A stretch of 64,000 nucleotides of DNA from Euleptes europaea. Its lineage: Eukaryota; Chordata; Lepidosauria; Squamata; Sphaerodactylidae. The notes beneath the pieces are model-generated. The model saw only the letters and a program-made list of their open reading frames with translations, was not told the origin of the DNA and searched no databases. Of this stretch, positions 29,203 through 40,140 are shown in pieces. The first letter of the stretch is position 1; each line of letters begins with the position of its first letter. Location of the stretch: positions 73,195,614 through 73,259,613 of the forward strand of contig NC_079318.1 in NCBI RefSeq assembly GCF_029931775.1, read 5' to 3'. The position numbers and the translations under genes were made by a program.

Positions 29203-29587
29203 AATAATATACGTGGACCCATACAGGTTTTTATAAACCTAAACATGCGTATAAGCTGTGTCCATACTCACCCACAATGACCAGCCGACCCTCACGGTGC
29301 TGAGCTAATTCTGACCAGCCTTCAGAATTAGCTCAGAACCGTGAGGGTCGGCTGGTCATTGGGCAAAAACGCACGGTCGCTTTATCCTCCTTTAATCCCT
29401 GTTTTAGCCAGGATCGAACGCACATTAGGCGAAATGCATGCATTCGATCCAGGCTGAATCCTGGCTGAAACAGGGATTAAAGGAAGATAAAGCGACCATG
29501 CGTTTTTGCCCATTGTGGGTGAGTATGGACACAGCTTATACGCATGTTTAGGTTTATAAAAACCTGTATGGGTCCACATATATTATT
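29203..29587. mobile_element. Large foldback (snapback) element with nested hairpins
   Basis: Outer arms 29203-29279 and 29511-29587 are inverted copies identical at 76 of 77 positions. Inside lie hairpin A (29275-29361; arms starting CAATGACCAGCC and ending GGCTGGTCATTG, one mismatch in about 40) and hairpin B (29362-29510; arms starting GGCAAAAACGCACGG and ending CCATGCGTTTTTGCC). No coding capacity is seen. Hairpin B ends share AAAACGCATGGTC with the long-TIR element at 57378-57965. Confidence 0.9.
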
Positions 29588-30143
29588 ATGTTTTTTTCAG
29601 AGGTCTTTGTATCCTATACAAAATATTAAGACGGAAAAATATAAAATTCAGACAGTGACATTAATCAACTGAAGAAGCAACGGGATTGCGAAACGCACAC
29701 GAATCCGGAAGTGTCGTTTTGATTTTTGTTCTTTGGATTTGACTTTTGTACTTGACTTATTCTTGGATGAATTGGACCTTTGGACTGGATTTGGTTTTGG
29801 AATTGATTTATATTGAACAAACTGGACTGTGGAATTTGGATTTTCACACAGAACCTTGTGTTTAACTACAACATCACGTGCTGACAGGTGGAGTAACCAG
29901 GCACCGGGACTTTTTATTTAGGATTAGTATGTTTATATGGATTAATTTGATGTCCTTGAAACTATTTTGGAATCTTTACAAGCAAGTTAAGTACTTACCT
30001 CGGTCTGTATCTTTGTTTTTCATTGCTCATGATTTATTGTTGTTCATAGAAATATATTGTGTTTAGTCAGAGAGCCTTGGTGCTGCTATTTTCTTCAACT
30101 AGTGTTTATACAGCACACGTATCAATTTATTCAGGTTTAACTA
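29588..30143. other. Non-coding tail beyond the foldback element
   Basis: The stretch has GAT/TTGGA-rich low-complexity wording at 29715-29840 and holds the hammerhead-like fold at its left. It looks like the 3' part of a retroelement or composite repeat that I cannot name. Confidence 0.35.
29663..29724 (+). ncRNA. Hammerhead-ribozyme-like fold (candidate)
   Basis: Read as RNA, stem I pairs AATCAA (29663-29668) with TTGATT (29719-29724). Core CTGAAGA (29669-29675) fits CUGANGA. Stem II GCAA/TTGC (29677-29680 with 29686-29689) closes a CGGGA loop. GAAA (29690-29693) is the second core strand. Stem III pairs CG and ACAC with GTGT and CG (29694-29700 with 29711-29716, one bulged C). TT at 29717-29718 fits the U16.1-H17 cleavage site. 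Order and spacing match the hammerhead consensus; one extra A (29676) between A9 and stem II departs from it. Activity is not shown. Confidence 0.45.
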
Positions 30144-30163
30144 CCTCGAGGCTGGCAACCCTA

Positions 30164-30220
30164 CCCAGGTTCCACTCCCCAAACTGCCAGGAATTTCCCA
30201 ACCCAGGGTTGGCAACCCTG
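30164..30220 (+). mobile_element. MITE family A, right end fragment
   Basis: CCAGGTTCCACTCCCCAAAC to CCCAGGGTTGGCAACCCTG is a short right terminus. Confidence 0.6.
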
Positions 30221-30740
30221 CATGAACCTGACAAGAAAGTAGCACTGCCCACCTGCCCATCTGTGAGTCCTTTGAAACACCAAGGCACTGCTCAGAGATG
30301 AGGTTGGCGTTTCATCTTTTCAGTGGCGTTAACGCTTTTCCTGGCTCAGAGAGAAATGATATAGTTTGGTAAATAAGCCTCGGTTAAAGGGATAGGATAT
30401 TCTTCTGCAGGCCAGTTGGCAACCCCGCAGTCCCAGACCAGTTCTCACTTCTGCAAATTCTCCCCCCAGTCAGAGCTCTCAGGTTTGCTTCACAGGGCGC
30501 CCTGTATAGAGTGCAGCTCAGCAAATACAGAATGAAGTGTTAACAAGTACAGAAAAGTGTTCCTAGTTTTATCTGTAAACTGTGGGAGGAACTGTGTGTG
30601 AATTCATTGAAATAAGAATGCTTTGTTGATGTTGCACCAGCAGGCGGAGCCAGAGAGCCATGTTCCTTTGATCCAAGTAAGATACAAAGTGCAGGAATTT
30701 CCTTTGGTGGGTTTTTTTTAATGCAATATGACATATTAAT

Positions 30741-31066
30741 AGAAGAAGAGGAGGAGGAAGAAGAAGGGTTGGTTTTTACATGCCGACTTTCTCTCCCACT
30801 TAAGGAAGAATCAAACCAGCTTACAATCACCTTCCCTTCCCCTCCCCACAACAGACACCCTGTGAGGTAGGTGGGGCTGAGAGAAAGTGACTAGCCTAAA
30901 GCCACCCAGCTGGTTTCATGTGTAGGAGTGGGGAAACCAACCCGGTTCACCAGATTAGCATCTGCCGCTCATTTGGAGGAATGGGTAATCAAACCCTTTT
31001 CTCCAGGTGAGAGTCCACTGCTCCAAACCACCACTCTTAACCACTACAGCACCATGCTGGCTCTCA
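30741..31066 (-). mobile_element. Sauria-type SINE
   Basis: (GAAGAG)n tail, then GGTTGGTTTTTACATGCC on the + strand, ending with CACTACAGCACCATGCTGGC, the tRNA-like head in reverse. Confidence 0.85.
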
Positions 31067-31167
31067 TAATAGCTGAAGTAAATTCTTCCTTTTCTAATCA
31101 ATTGAGAAGAAGTGCATGACTGATTTTTTTTTATTTTGGGGGGCACGGCATAGCTTTTAGCTCAGCC

Positions 31168-31389
31168 TTTATGGTTGCTGTCTCTGGGTTGGATAATTCC
31201 TGGAGACTTGAAGGAGGCGCCTGGAGAGGGTGGACTTTGGAGAAGGAAGGAAGCTCAGTGGGGATGTGATGCCATAGAATCCACCCCTCTGAAGCTGCCA
31301 TTTCCTCCAGGGGAACTGATCTCTGTCATCTGGAGATTAGTTGCCATTCCGGGAGATCTCCAGGGCCCACTTGGAGGTTGGCAACCCTA
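31168..31389 (-). mobile_element. MITE family A, diverged subfamily
   Basis: TTGCTGTCTCTGGGTTGG to GGAGGTTGGCAACCCTA. It shares GGGGTATAAT/GGGGATGTGATGCCATAGA wording with the copies at 7488 and 32606, which form a distinct subfamily. Confidence 0.75.
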
Positions 31390-31668
31390 GCTCAGCCAAG
31401 GATCAGTCCTCAAGCCTGTGGGTTCATAATATAGAAAGTGTTCCCAAGCATGTGTGCAATGCCTTTCAATGTTCCCCTTCACCAGCATTTCATGTACCTG
31501 TCAATCTAGATGCTGGTGTCCAGCTGTGGCCTTCAAAAAATGAAAGTCCAAAGCAGGGTCTGGAACATCAGAAGGAGCTTTTGCAAGGATGCTCTGGTGA
31601 AGAATTCTCCTCCCCAGGGCAAGGAAAGGCAACCAAAGCCAATGGAGAAGACAAACATATGAGGGGAG

Positions 31669-31880
31669 GGGCTGTGGCTCAGTGGTAGAGCATCTGCTTG
31701 GCATGCAGAAGGCCCCAGGTTCAATCCCCGGCATCTCCAGTTAAAGGGACTAGGCAAGTAAATGATGTGAAAGACCTCTGCCTGACACCCTGGAGAGTTG
31801 CTGCCTGTCTGAGTAGACAATACTGACTTTGATAGACCAAGGGTCTGATTCAGTATAAGGCAGCTTCATGTGTTCATGTG
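31669..31880 (+). mobile_element. tRNA-derived SINE, best preserved copy
   Basis: GGGGCTGTGGCTCAGTGGTA and AGAGC is a tRNA 5' half with box A. GGTTCAATCCCCGGCATC carries box B. The body continues GTGAAAGACCTCTGCCTG, AGTAGACAATACTGAC, AAGGCAGCTTCATGTGTTC. The lack of an acceptor stem and the long tail exclude a tRNA gene. Confidence 0.88.
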
Positions 31881-32384
31881 TGATCCAGAGATTGTTTTTC
31901 TCTGTCTTTTAAGTCCAGCAAGAAGGCTTGGGGGGCGGGGGTTATGCAGGGCAATATAAATAAGAATTCGAGTTTGTCTCCAGTGTGTCTTGACAAATTA
32001 TATGGTTTTCACGAGAAGATGTCTTGATTTAAAAAAAATACAGGATACATTATGGGAGCTTCCAGGGTGCAGATCTTTGAAAAAAAATACTGATCCTTAT
32101 TTTCCTATCCAAGCAGGCAATCAAGGGGGTGGGGGAGAGGAACGATCCAACAGCCTTGATTCTGAATTGCAACAGTGATCTTTAGTTTCAGCTTGGCTTG
32201 TCGATTTTGTAATTTTTGTCAGTGCAATCTTTGGGGAAAGTGATTTGCTACATTTTTTGGAGAAAGCACCTGCAGTTTCACAACAGCAAACACCGATTCA
32301 GTGACCTGATACCACTTGTTCGGAAGCCTTGCTCATGTGAGCAAACATGGTGTAGAAATGATGTCACGGGTTACTATTTTGTGC

Positions 32385-32570
32385 CAGGACTTGGAAGTCT
32401 TGGGTTCCAGTTGCCATTCTCTGTGAATTACCGTGGGACCTTGGGCCAGTCACCCTTTCTCACGCTCATCTACCTCACAGGGGTGTTGTGAAGACAAAAG
32501 GGAGGCAGAAAGAGATAACCATATAAGACCCTCTGGGTACCTTTGAGAAATAATGGGATAAAACAGAATG
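32385..32570 (+). mobile_element. Sauria-type SINE body, older subfamily
   Basis: GACCTTGGGCCAGTCACCC, CTCATCTACCTCACAGGGG, TGTTGTGAAGAC and a GAGAAATAATGGGATAAAA end follow the subfamily without CTT tail. Confidence 0.6.
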
Positions 32571-32605
32571 CACTGAGGTCAGTGGTGGGGGCTGCTGGTG
32601 GGAGC

Positions 32606-32820
32606 TAGGGTTGCCAACTCAAGGTTGGGAAATACCTGGAGATTCTGGGGGTGGAGTGTGAGGAGGGTGGGGTTTGGGGATGGGAGGGATTTCAATGGGG
32701 TATAATGCTATCGATTCCACCTTCCAATGCAGCCATTTTCTCTAGGTGAACTGATTTTTGTCACCTGGAGATCAGTTGTAATAGCAGAACTCCAGCCACC
32801 ACCTGGAGGTTGGCAACCCA
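32606..32820 (-). mobile_element. MITE family A, diverged subfamily
   Basis: TAGGGTTGCCAACTCAAGG to GGAGGTTGGCAACCCA, with the GGGGTATAATGCTAT subfamily block. Confidence 0.8.
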
Positions 32821-33324
32821 CTTTCTTCTCTGCACATTCATGATATCTTAAGACTCACATTAACATGGTTTGAATGGACTCATTCTCATGATTCTTGGCA
32901 GAGCACTTGGGGAGGCTTATTTCAAATTCGTTGCGTCCCCTGGCACATCTTGTCACAAAAAATACCACCATATAATCTTTCAGATTGATTGCCTTCAAAA
33001 TGTTCTCGTTCATTTACTTTGTGTCACATCTGCATGTGACAGAAGATGAGAATCTATATAAACAGTAAGCAAAAGCATCAGGTACAGCCCTTGCCACATC
33101 ATACTCCTTCCAAAATGCAACTTCCCCTGCATGTAGAAAGTTAGTTCCTCAGGAAGAAAGCTAAGCTGGAAACATATTCTTTGATGCGCTATTGCAATAT
33201 GCAGCTAATGTCATTCTATGTGGCACAGTCCTGGAAGGACTATACCATACTTTTTTCTTAATGTACCCTCTGTTGCTCTTTTTTGTCTTCAGGAGCAATG
33301 ACTTCATCAGAACCCATCTGTAGG

Positions 33325-33425
33325 AAGCTTGGTAGTTTAGTGCAGTGATTAGCTGTCAGACAAGACCTTGGGAGACCTGTGTTCAAATCCCGGCTCTGCT
33401 GTGAAGCTCCCTGAGTGACCTTACC
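33325..33425 (+). mobile_element. Sauria-type SINE head, older subfamily
   Basis: TTGGTAGTTTAGTGCAGTG then GACCTGTGTTCAAATCCCGG (box B) and CTGAGTGACCTTA. The rest is lost. Confidence 0.55.
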
Positions 33426-33969
33426 CAGTACATGGGCATGAACTCGCTGGCTCATACTTTGCAGCTACTGTGGTTTATCTGCAGTTGCTGCTCTTATGGT
33501 TCTGGAAATTATGTTTTTCTACTTGATCTTTAACCAAGAGAACAAACACCATCTTGGCCCGTAAATCACCACTTATCACAGAGTAAACAAATACAGAAGG
33601 CAGGGTTGAACTTTTCGCAGTGTGTCATAATGGAGAGAGGGAAAGCTGAGGCACAGATCTTTTGTACGTGAACTGGAGTGCTGCAGGCATTAATTTCTTA
33701 AATAAAAAAATAAAAAGTAAATTTAAAAAAAGGAAGGCAGGAAGAAAGTTTGTCTCCCAGACTACTTATTGCTGTGCTCGTTTTCTGTTCGCAGGGAGTT
33801 TTATTGCACATGGGAACTTGAAAAACAACAACCTCACCCTTCTTTCTGCAGTGGTACAGTCCAGTCTGCCACCTCCTTCCCACATGGTTCTGCCCCTTGT
33901 GTAGACCAAGCCCATAAGAGACTCACCCATGGAGTGGGTGTAACGATTCTGAGGACAACAGCAGGCTAG

Positions 33970-34130
33970 TTTGGACCAGGGAATCCTTGGTTCAAATCTG
34001 GTCTCTGCCACCCCAACCCAATCTGAAACACTGGGCTACAACTATCGATTTACCTTTAGGATTGTTATAAGACTCAAAGATTTAACATATGTGGAGCACT
34101 TTGAACATGAGAAAGTTATATAAATGTGTA
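33970..34130 (+). mobile_element. Diverged Sauria-type SINE fragment
   Basis: TTGGTTCAAATCTGGTCTC (box B) is followed by decayed body and GAGCACTTTGAACATGAG, TATATAAATG tail. Confidence 0.45.
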
Positions 34131-34394
34131 GTAGTAGCAGTAGTAGTGGCAATGAGCTGTTGTGAGAACCTATAGGTTGAAAAGCAGAGTCTAAATTGAA
34201 TGAATGGATTCAATGAATGGTTTTCCTGCATTTGCTTCCACTGCAGGTAATGCCTGTTTTATTACTATTGTCTGATAGGCAGAAATTCAGCTTTTGCACC
34301 ACTGTGTATCTCCATAGCACCTGCAGGTTGTTATGCTGTCAATCAAGGCACACATGCCACATGAACATACTGCCAAGATGATGGCTCTTTTAAT

Positions 34395-34638
34395 GAGAGC
34401 CAGCTTGGTGTAGTGGTTAGTGTCAGATTAGGATCTGGGAGACTCCAGTTTGAATCCTTGCTCTGCCGTGGAAGCTTGCTCAGTGACCTTGGGCCAGTCA
34501 CATACTTTCTCAGCCTAACCTACCTCACAGGGCCGTCATTGGGAGGATAAAAAGGAGGTGGGAAGAATGATATGGTAAGCGGCTTTGGGTCCCCACCAAG
34601 GAGAGAGGCAGGGTATAAACGAATTAAACAAATAAAAC
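34395..34638 (+). mobile_element. Sauria-type SINE, older subfamily, full length
   Basis: GAGAGCCAGCTTGGTGTAGTGG, GATCTGGGAGACTCC, GTTTGAATCCTTGCTCTGCC, then GGCTTTGGGTCCCCACCAAGG and GGGTATAAACGAATTAAAC. The 3' end differs from the CTT-tailed copies. Confidence 0.8.
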
Positions 34639-35108
34639 TCTGCATCCATACACGGCTTTCAAGAGAGAGGGAAAAAACAGCACAAGTGAAATAATGCCTT
34701 TTAATCTTAGTCCATTGTAGTGGATTAAAAAATGAACTAATGAGCAACTTTTGCATGGAGTTCCTGCTTCTGACTTCACAGCCTTCATTTATTTTCCTTT
34801 ACATGTAATAATATCAGTTTAGCAATCTTTGCTGCCTTGTGATTCAGCATTCCCACTCTGTTTGGGCTTGGATTCAAGGCCTTGCAGCTTCTGGGGGGGA
34901 AAATGCAGCAATAATGGTTCCGTTATTTTATGCAAGGCCATAGCAGAAACATCTTTCAGTGTGTGTGTTTCCCCCCTAGGGCTTGTTCTGGGATTTGGTG
35001 GCCCTTGACAAGATGCTGTCCAGCGGTCCTCCTCCCAAGCATGGGAGAGACATAGATGGAGAGGGCAAGCATGGAGGTGCTAACCTGACACTGCATCTTG
35101 CTCCTTTG

Positions 35109-35316
35109 TAGGGTTGCCAGGTCCCTCTTTGCCACCGGTGGGAGGCTTTGGGGGTGGGTCCTGAGGTGGGCGGGGTATGGGGAGGGGCAGGGCTTCAATG
35201 CCATAGAGTCCAATGGCCAAAGTGGCCATTTTCTCAGGTGAACTGATCTCTGTTGGCTGGAGATCAGTTGTAATAGCAGGAGATTTCCAGCTAGTACCTG
35301 GAGGTTGGCAACCCTA
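35109..35316 (-). mobile_element. MITE family A
   Basis: TAGGGTTGCCAGGTCCC to GGAGGTTGGCAACCCTA, full length. Confidence 0.85.
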
Positions 35317-35382
35317 GTAGGACAAGCCCAGTACCACCTGCTGTTATCCAAAGGAAGAGGGCAGGCTGTGATCACTTATGCT

Positions 35383-35664
35383 TAGGGTTGCCAGGTCCCT
35401 CTTCGCTATTGGCGGGAGATTTTTAGGGCAGAGCCTGAGGAAGGCAGGGTTTGGGAGGGGAGGGACTTAAATGCCATATTGTCCAATGGCCAAAGCGGCC
35501 ATTTTCTCCAGGTGAACTGATCTCTATCGGCTGGAGATCACTTGTAATAGCAGGAGATCTTCTGCTATTACCTGGAGCTCACGTGCTGATTCTTTTATAT
35601 AACTAAGTTAACACAGCATAGGTTTTGTTGTAATTGTTAAATAACCTGGAGGTTGGCAACCCTA
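35383..35664 (-). mobile_element. MITE family A with 70-bp internal insertion and 8-bp duplication
   Basis: TAGGGTTGCCAGGTCCC to GGTTGGCAACCCTA. Flanks CTTATGCT (35375-35382) and CTGATGCT (35665-35672) match at 7 of 8. An unrelated AT-rich insert (about 35580-35645) is bracketed by CCTGGAG copies. Confidence 0.85.
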
Positions 35665-36114
35665 CTGATGCTTCCTGATGGCAACCCTAACCTAAGGCCA
35701 AGGCCCAAGCTTCCCAATATAGTGCCTACCCCTGACACCTGCCTAGTTTCCGGTTCTCACCTGAGTATTTAGTGGAGCATTTCCCACCTTCATATCAATG
35801 AATCCTAACACCTGGATTTGTGGGCAAGAAAAAGGGGTTAGCCATGGGGATGATTCACCATACATCTCCACATCTCGAGAAACCTCACCAAGGAAGGGAT
35901 TCTTCAGCAGCAAAAGACCGTAAAACCAGGTGGACCCTTACCAGCCCAGACCCAGGCATAGCCAGACACCAATAATAAAGTGTGGAGCATTTCTGAAGAG
36001 ACCCTCATTTTTCTACTCACCGCATTTTCCAGTTTCTCAAACAGCTGACTAGAAAAGAGAATGCCTCTGTTTAGAAAGCAGGCATTGAAATAAAACTTTT
36101 AATTTTAATGCAAA

Positions 36115-36135
36115 CACACACACACACACACACCT
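36115..36135. repeat. (CA)n microsatellite
   Basis: Short dinucleotide array. Confidence 0.85.
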
Positions 36136-36199
36136 ATATGTGAAATGAGAACAACGCTCTTTTATATTCTTTCTTTGGACTCCCCTAGTAATATCAATA

Positions 36200-36629
36200 G
36201 AGAGCCAGCATGGTGTAGTGCAGTGGTTCCCAAACTTTTCAGGCCACCACCCCCTTAGTTCTACAAACCCAACCCCAGCACCCCCTCCCTATCCAACAAC
36301 ACAGTTGAAGGGGCCCACCTCTAGTGCCCCCCGCTGCCCCCCTTGCCTCTTAGTGCCCCCCTAGGTAACCCCACTGCCCCCCAGGGGGTGGTACTGCCCA
36401 CTTTGGGAACCACTGGTGTAGTGGTTAAGAGTGGCGGACTCTAATCTAGCAAACTGGGTTCACTTTCCTCCTCCTCCTCATGAAGCCTGCTGAATGACCT
36501 TGGGCCAAACACAGCACCCTCAGAACTCGCTCAGCCCAAGCAGAGGAAGGCAATGGCAAACCACTCTGAACGTCTCTTGCCTTGAAAACCCGACGGGGTC
36601 ACCATAATTCAGCTGTGAGTTGAGAAAAC
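36200..36629 (+). mobile_element. SINE split by a hAT MITE
   Basis: The head GAGAGCCAGCATGGTGTAGTG is at 36201-36220 and resumes as GTGTAGTGGTTAAGAGTGGC at 36416. The 3' part ends GGCAAACCACTCTGAACG, CGACGGGGTCACCATA, which is the tail type of the 5S-derived copy at 26.7 kb, so this is a tRNA-headed SINE with that tail. Confidence 0.8.
36221..36415. mobile_element. hAT MITE, Charlie-like ends, perfect 8-bp duplication
   Basis: CAGTGGTTCCCAAACTTTTC and CCACTTTGGGAACCACTG are inverted ends. GTGTAGTG is duplicated at 36213-36220 and 36416-36423. The 195-bp interior is C-rich (CACCCCC, TAGTGCCCCCC) and non-coding. Its host SINE gives the empty site directly. Confidence 0.94.
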
Positions 36630-37344
36630 ACACAGACGTGCGGTAATATCAAGGTAATTGTGGAGAAAGTATTTTTTTGCTGAGCATCAGAGAGGTACTG
36701 CTAAGGTCACTGGCACAGGGCCCCCGATTCAGCACTCCAGTGGGATTCTCTATTCATGTAAAATGGTGGGGAGACCCTAGCATGGACATCCCTTTGCACA
36801 TGCACACATCTCAGTCCTGCCAATTGTTGGATCAGGGTGAGGGTGAGTAGGATATCACACTGCATATCCAGCAAGAGAAGCCATATATTCCCATCATGAT
36901 ACATTTCCATGCTCCCTTGAGCCACTTGGATAAAATGGGGGATGCACATCTTCACCCAGGGCCATTTATTGTTGTATACAACTGAAGACACTCAATGCCT
37001 GCCTGCTTAGTTTTTTCCCCCTTTGGCTGGCTTTCAGCATAGGCTGGTATATGTAGCTTCTTTAGATGGATTGTAACTGAATATTAAGGAATATATTTAC
37101 CAGAAATTGTTGCTGTTCATACCAAGTTTTTGGGATAGAACATGTTATGCAAGTAAACACATCAAAGTATTTTAAAAAAATATGTTTTCCAATTTAACAT
37201 ATTGTTTAACTTATGATTCCTGCTGGCCCTGTCCAAGTTAGAGGTCATTTGTAGCAAAAGGAAATTATACAATACTTCTCTTCCCAACTCCTGGATTAGT
37301 TTTATCATTTTCTTTTTAAATATAATAATGAATGAAAGGTGAAT

Positions 37345-37567
37345 AAGAGTTTTTAATACCCCACTTTTCTCTACCTTAAATAGTCTCAAAGCGGTTTACA
37401 ATAACCTTCCCTCCCCCGCAACACACAACAGGCACCTTGTGAGGTAGGTGGGGCTGAGAGAGCTCTGAGAGAACTGTGACTGGCCCAAGATCACCCAGCA
37501 GGCCTCATGTGGAGGAATGGGGAAACAAACCCAGTTCTCCAGATTAGAGTCCACCACTCTTAATCTT
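37345..37567 (-). mobile_element. Sauria-type SINE, truncated head
   Basis: On the + strand TTTAATACCCCACTTTTCTC, TCTCAAAGCGGTTTACAAT, CACCTTGTGAGGTAGGTGGG, then AGAGTCCACCACTCTTAA. Confidence 0.8.
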
Positions 37568-37569
37568 TT

Positions 37570-38395
37570 CTGGCTGAGTTTGCTAGCTAAGGAGAGTTCA
37601 AGTCCTTTTCAACTGTCAATGAACATTGTTTGCTTAGAGTTGCTTTCAACTTGGACAGTTTATTGAAACAGTTACAGGAAAGTTAGATTAATTGCTTTGT
37701 AATACAGGTAGAAAGTGTCCTTCTTATCTTGCTGTATCAGATGTAACTCATAAGCACATGCTGATGGCCTTATTGGCACTTAGGTTGATTATCTCATAGT
37801 TACCAACCACATGATTATGATAGAACAGGTTTAGAGAAAGATGAGATTGATTTTTAAAAAATAAATATGCACTTCTGTGACAAGCAAATCAGATTTCTCT
37901 GGATGGAAGTCTCAGAAGAAGACTAGGATGAGATTTCTTGGTGGGTAACTTGGGCTGTTCATAATCCCTAAAAGCAGTGAGACAATGAGCTGAAACCTGA
38001 TTTGCTTATAAAATTATTACTTGCTATAATATGATGAAGTAATGCTAGGAACTTTAATAATTTTAGCATTTATCTTCCCAGTAATTGTAGGGTTTTTCAT
38101 GCCTATATTTTTTTCCTCTCTTGCTCAATAAAAAACAATATTTTTTATCACAATAAAAGTTAAAAGTTTCTACAGATGTTCTGTCTGATTTGCGGGTTAA
38201 TAGCTCAGAGAACTGAATTCAGCCCCTTTTGTATTATCAGAATTAAAGGTTGTTAATCACCTTTTAATAGATAAATCCTGAAGAACTTTGCTGCTAATCA
38301 GTTTTGCACAGGCAAAGCTTTTAAAAGTGTTTAGTGTAGGGCTCTCTAATTGGATTGCAGGAGGGAATCTCACATTACAACTGGAACTGAACACA
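37570..38395. other. Intergenic, nothing recognised
   Basis: The stretch is AT-rich unique sequence without exon-like open frames. Confidence 0.4.
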
Positions 38396-38777
38396 TTCAG
38401 TGTTGTCTGCTCTGACTGGCAGCTGCTCTCCTGGATCTCCTGTCTCTGAGGAGGGCAGGGAGCTGTTCCTGTTGGCAGCAGAGCATAGGACTCGCAATAA
38501 TGGGTTTAAATTGTGGGTGGAAAGAGTTGTTCAGCAGTGGAATCAGCTCCCTAGGGAGGTGGTGAGCTCCCCCTCACTGGCAATCTTCAAGCAGTGGCTG
38601 GACAAACACTTGTCAGAGATGCTATAGGCTGATCCTGCATTAAGCAAGGGGTTGGACTAGATGGCCTGCATGGCCCCTTCCAACTCTATGATTCTATACT
38701 GTTTGGAAATGCTGGGGATTGAACCTGGGATTTTCTGTCTGCAAAGGAGATGCCCAGCCCCTGAGCCATGACCCCAT
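38396..38777 (-). mobile_element. tRNA-derived SINE split by CR1
   Basis: The 3' body (TTGTCTGCTCTGACTGGCAG) lies at 38396-38440 and the box B head (GGGGATTGAACCTGGGAT, CCTGAGCCATG in + sense) at 38697-38777. The CR1 fragment separates them. Confidence 0.7.
38440..38696 (+). mobile_element. CR1 LINE 3' end nested in a SINE
   Basis: The ORF2 terminus reads VVQQWNQLPREVVSSPSLAI, FKQWLDKHL, and the 3' end is GGTTGGACTAGATGGCC ... CCAACTCTATGATTCTATA, the CR1 signature. Confidence 0.88.
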
Positions 38778-39636
38778 CCTGACTGTTGAGGAGTGGTGCA
38801 AGGGGAGCAAAGGGAGGGGTTACATTTTTCCCCTGCCACACGTTGTCCTGCTCAAAATGACTCTTCAGTCTTGGCAACAAGAATGGGAGACCACTCACCA
38901 GTCCATGTCTCTTTGCAACTGAGTAAGGCACTCATACAAAAGGGTCTCTTCCATTGTCTATGTGAAGAAAGATAAGAGAAAATGAGTTCCTGGTCAGGAA
39001 GTCCCTTGCTTCTCCCAGGAACTCCCTGTCTGGTCTTAGACCAGCTCCTCTATCAGCAATATGGGGATAATGGTAATAATGGGTTGGATCTCACACAGCC
39101 CTTTGGTGAGAGAAAGGAACTGCCGCTGTCACAGGGAGGGGGTGTCTGGTTTTCACAAATGTCCCTCTTGAGATGCAACCCCTCCCCCATATTCTCAAGA
39201 AGCCCCTCCCAAACTGTCAGGATCTGGTTGCGGGGGTGGGGGAGGATGGCTACAGATGCTATGGGGAGAAGAGAGACATGCATTCTGTGATCAGAACTCT
39301 ACTCACAGTTCTTGGGAACCAACCCAACCATTAATTTTAAAAATGATTCACCTGAAGAAATTCTAGAGTACCTTTCTTTGCATTTATCTACTTAGAAAAG
39401 ACCCTGCTGCAATCTCCAACCGTGCAAACCTGTCTACAGGGCTGTATCTACAACACGCTGGACATTGTGCTATGGCTGCACTATAGCAATCATTTGCAAC
39501 TGGTTTTTCCTGCATGGACAAGCCAAGTCACTTGCAGTGATTGCTGTAGTGCAGTGACAATGCAATGTGTGGATACAGACCAGGGCACAGAACAAATCTT
39601 GATCAGAGAAACAAAAGTGTAGCATGGGGGTATATC

Positions 39637-39836
39637 TAGGGTTGCCAGATGTGGGTTGGGAAATACCTGGAGATTTTTGGGGCGGAGCCTGAGAAAAGTG
39701 GGGTTTGGGGAGGGGAGGGACTTCAATATCATAGAGTCCAATTGCTAAAGTGGCCATTTTTCTCCAGGTGAACTGATCTCTATCAGCTGGTGATCAGGTG
39801 TAATAGCAGGAGATCTCCAGCTAGTACCTGGAGGTT
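39637..39836 (-). mobile_element. MITE family A, right end lost
   Basis: TAGGGTTGCCAGATGTGG to CTAGTACCTGGAGGTTTG; the GGCAACCCTA terminus is missing. Confidence 0.75.
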
Positions 39837-40140
39837 TGTGTTATAGCAAAAACAACCTATTATAATGTAAATCAAGTTGCAGAGTCTAAGTTATAAGTTC
39901 TATTGTTATTACCCTCCTGGACAAACCTAAGGAGAAAAAAACTCAGTTCCCAACCTCCAGGGCTGGCCTGGAGAAAAAAAATCCTCTGTTGCCACCCTCC
40001 AGGAATGACCTAGAGAAAAAAGTGTTTGCCAATCTCAAGGGCTTCTCTAGACTGAAAATCAGTGGTTGCCAACCTCCAGGGCTTGTATTTTAACAAAAAC
40101 AACCTGATGTAATTTTTACCAGGTTTTCATATCAAATGCA
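39837..40140. repeat. Local repeat cluster of MITE-end fragments
   Basis: TTGCCAACCTCCAGGGCTTG-like units recur three to four times (39948, 40000, 40062) with CTGGAGAAAAAAA words. GCAAAAACAACCTATTATAAT at 39846 returns as ACAAAAACAACCTGATGTAAT at 40095. This looks like local duplication of a broken MITE end and flank. Confidence 0.5.

Noticed and set aside
31669-31745. tRNA gene
   Set aside because: Box A and box B are present but there is no matching acceptor stem and a SINE body follows. Same for the other tRNA-like heads.
38400-38627. A host gene encoding VVQQWNQLPREVV
   Set aside because: This is the C-terminus of CR1 ORF2, truncated and inserted in a SINE.
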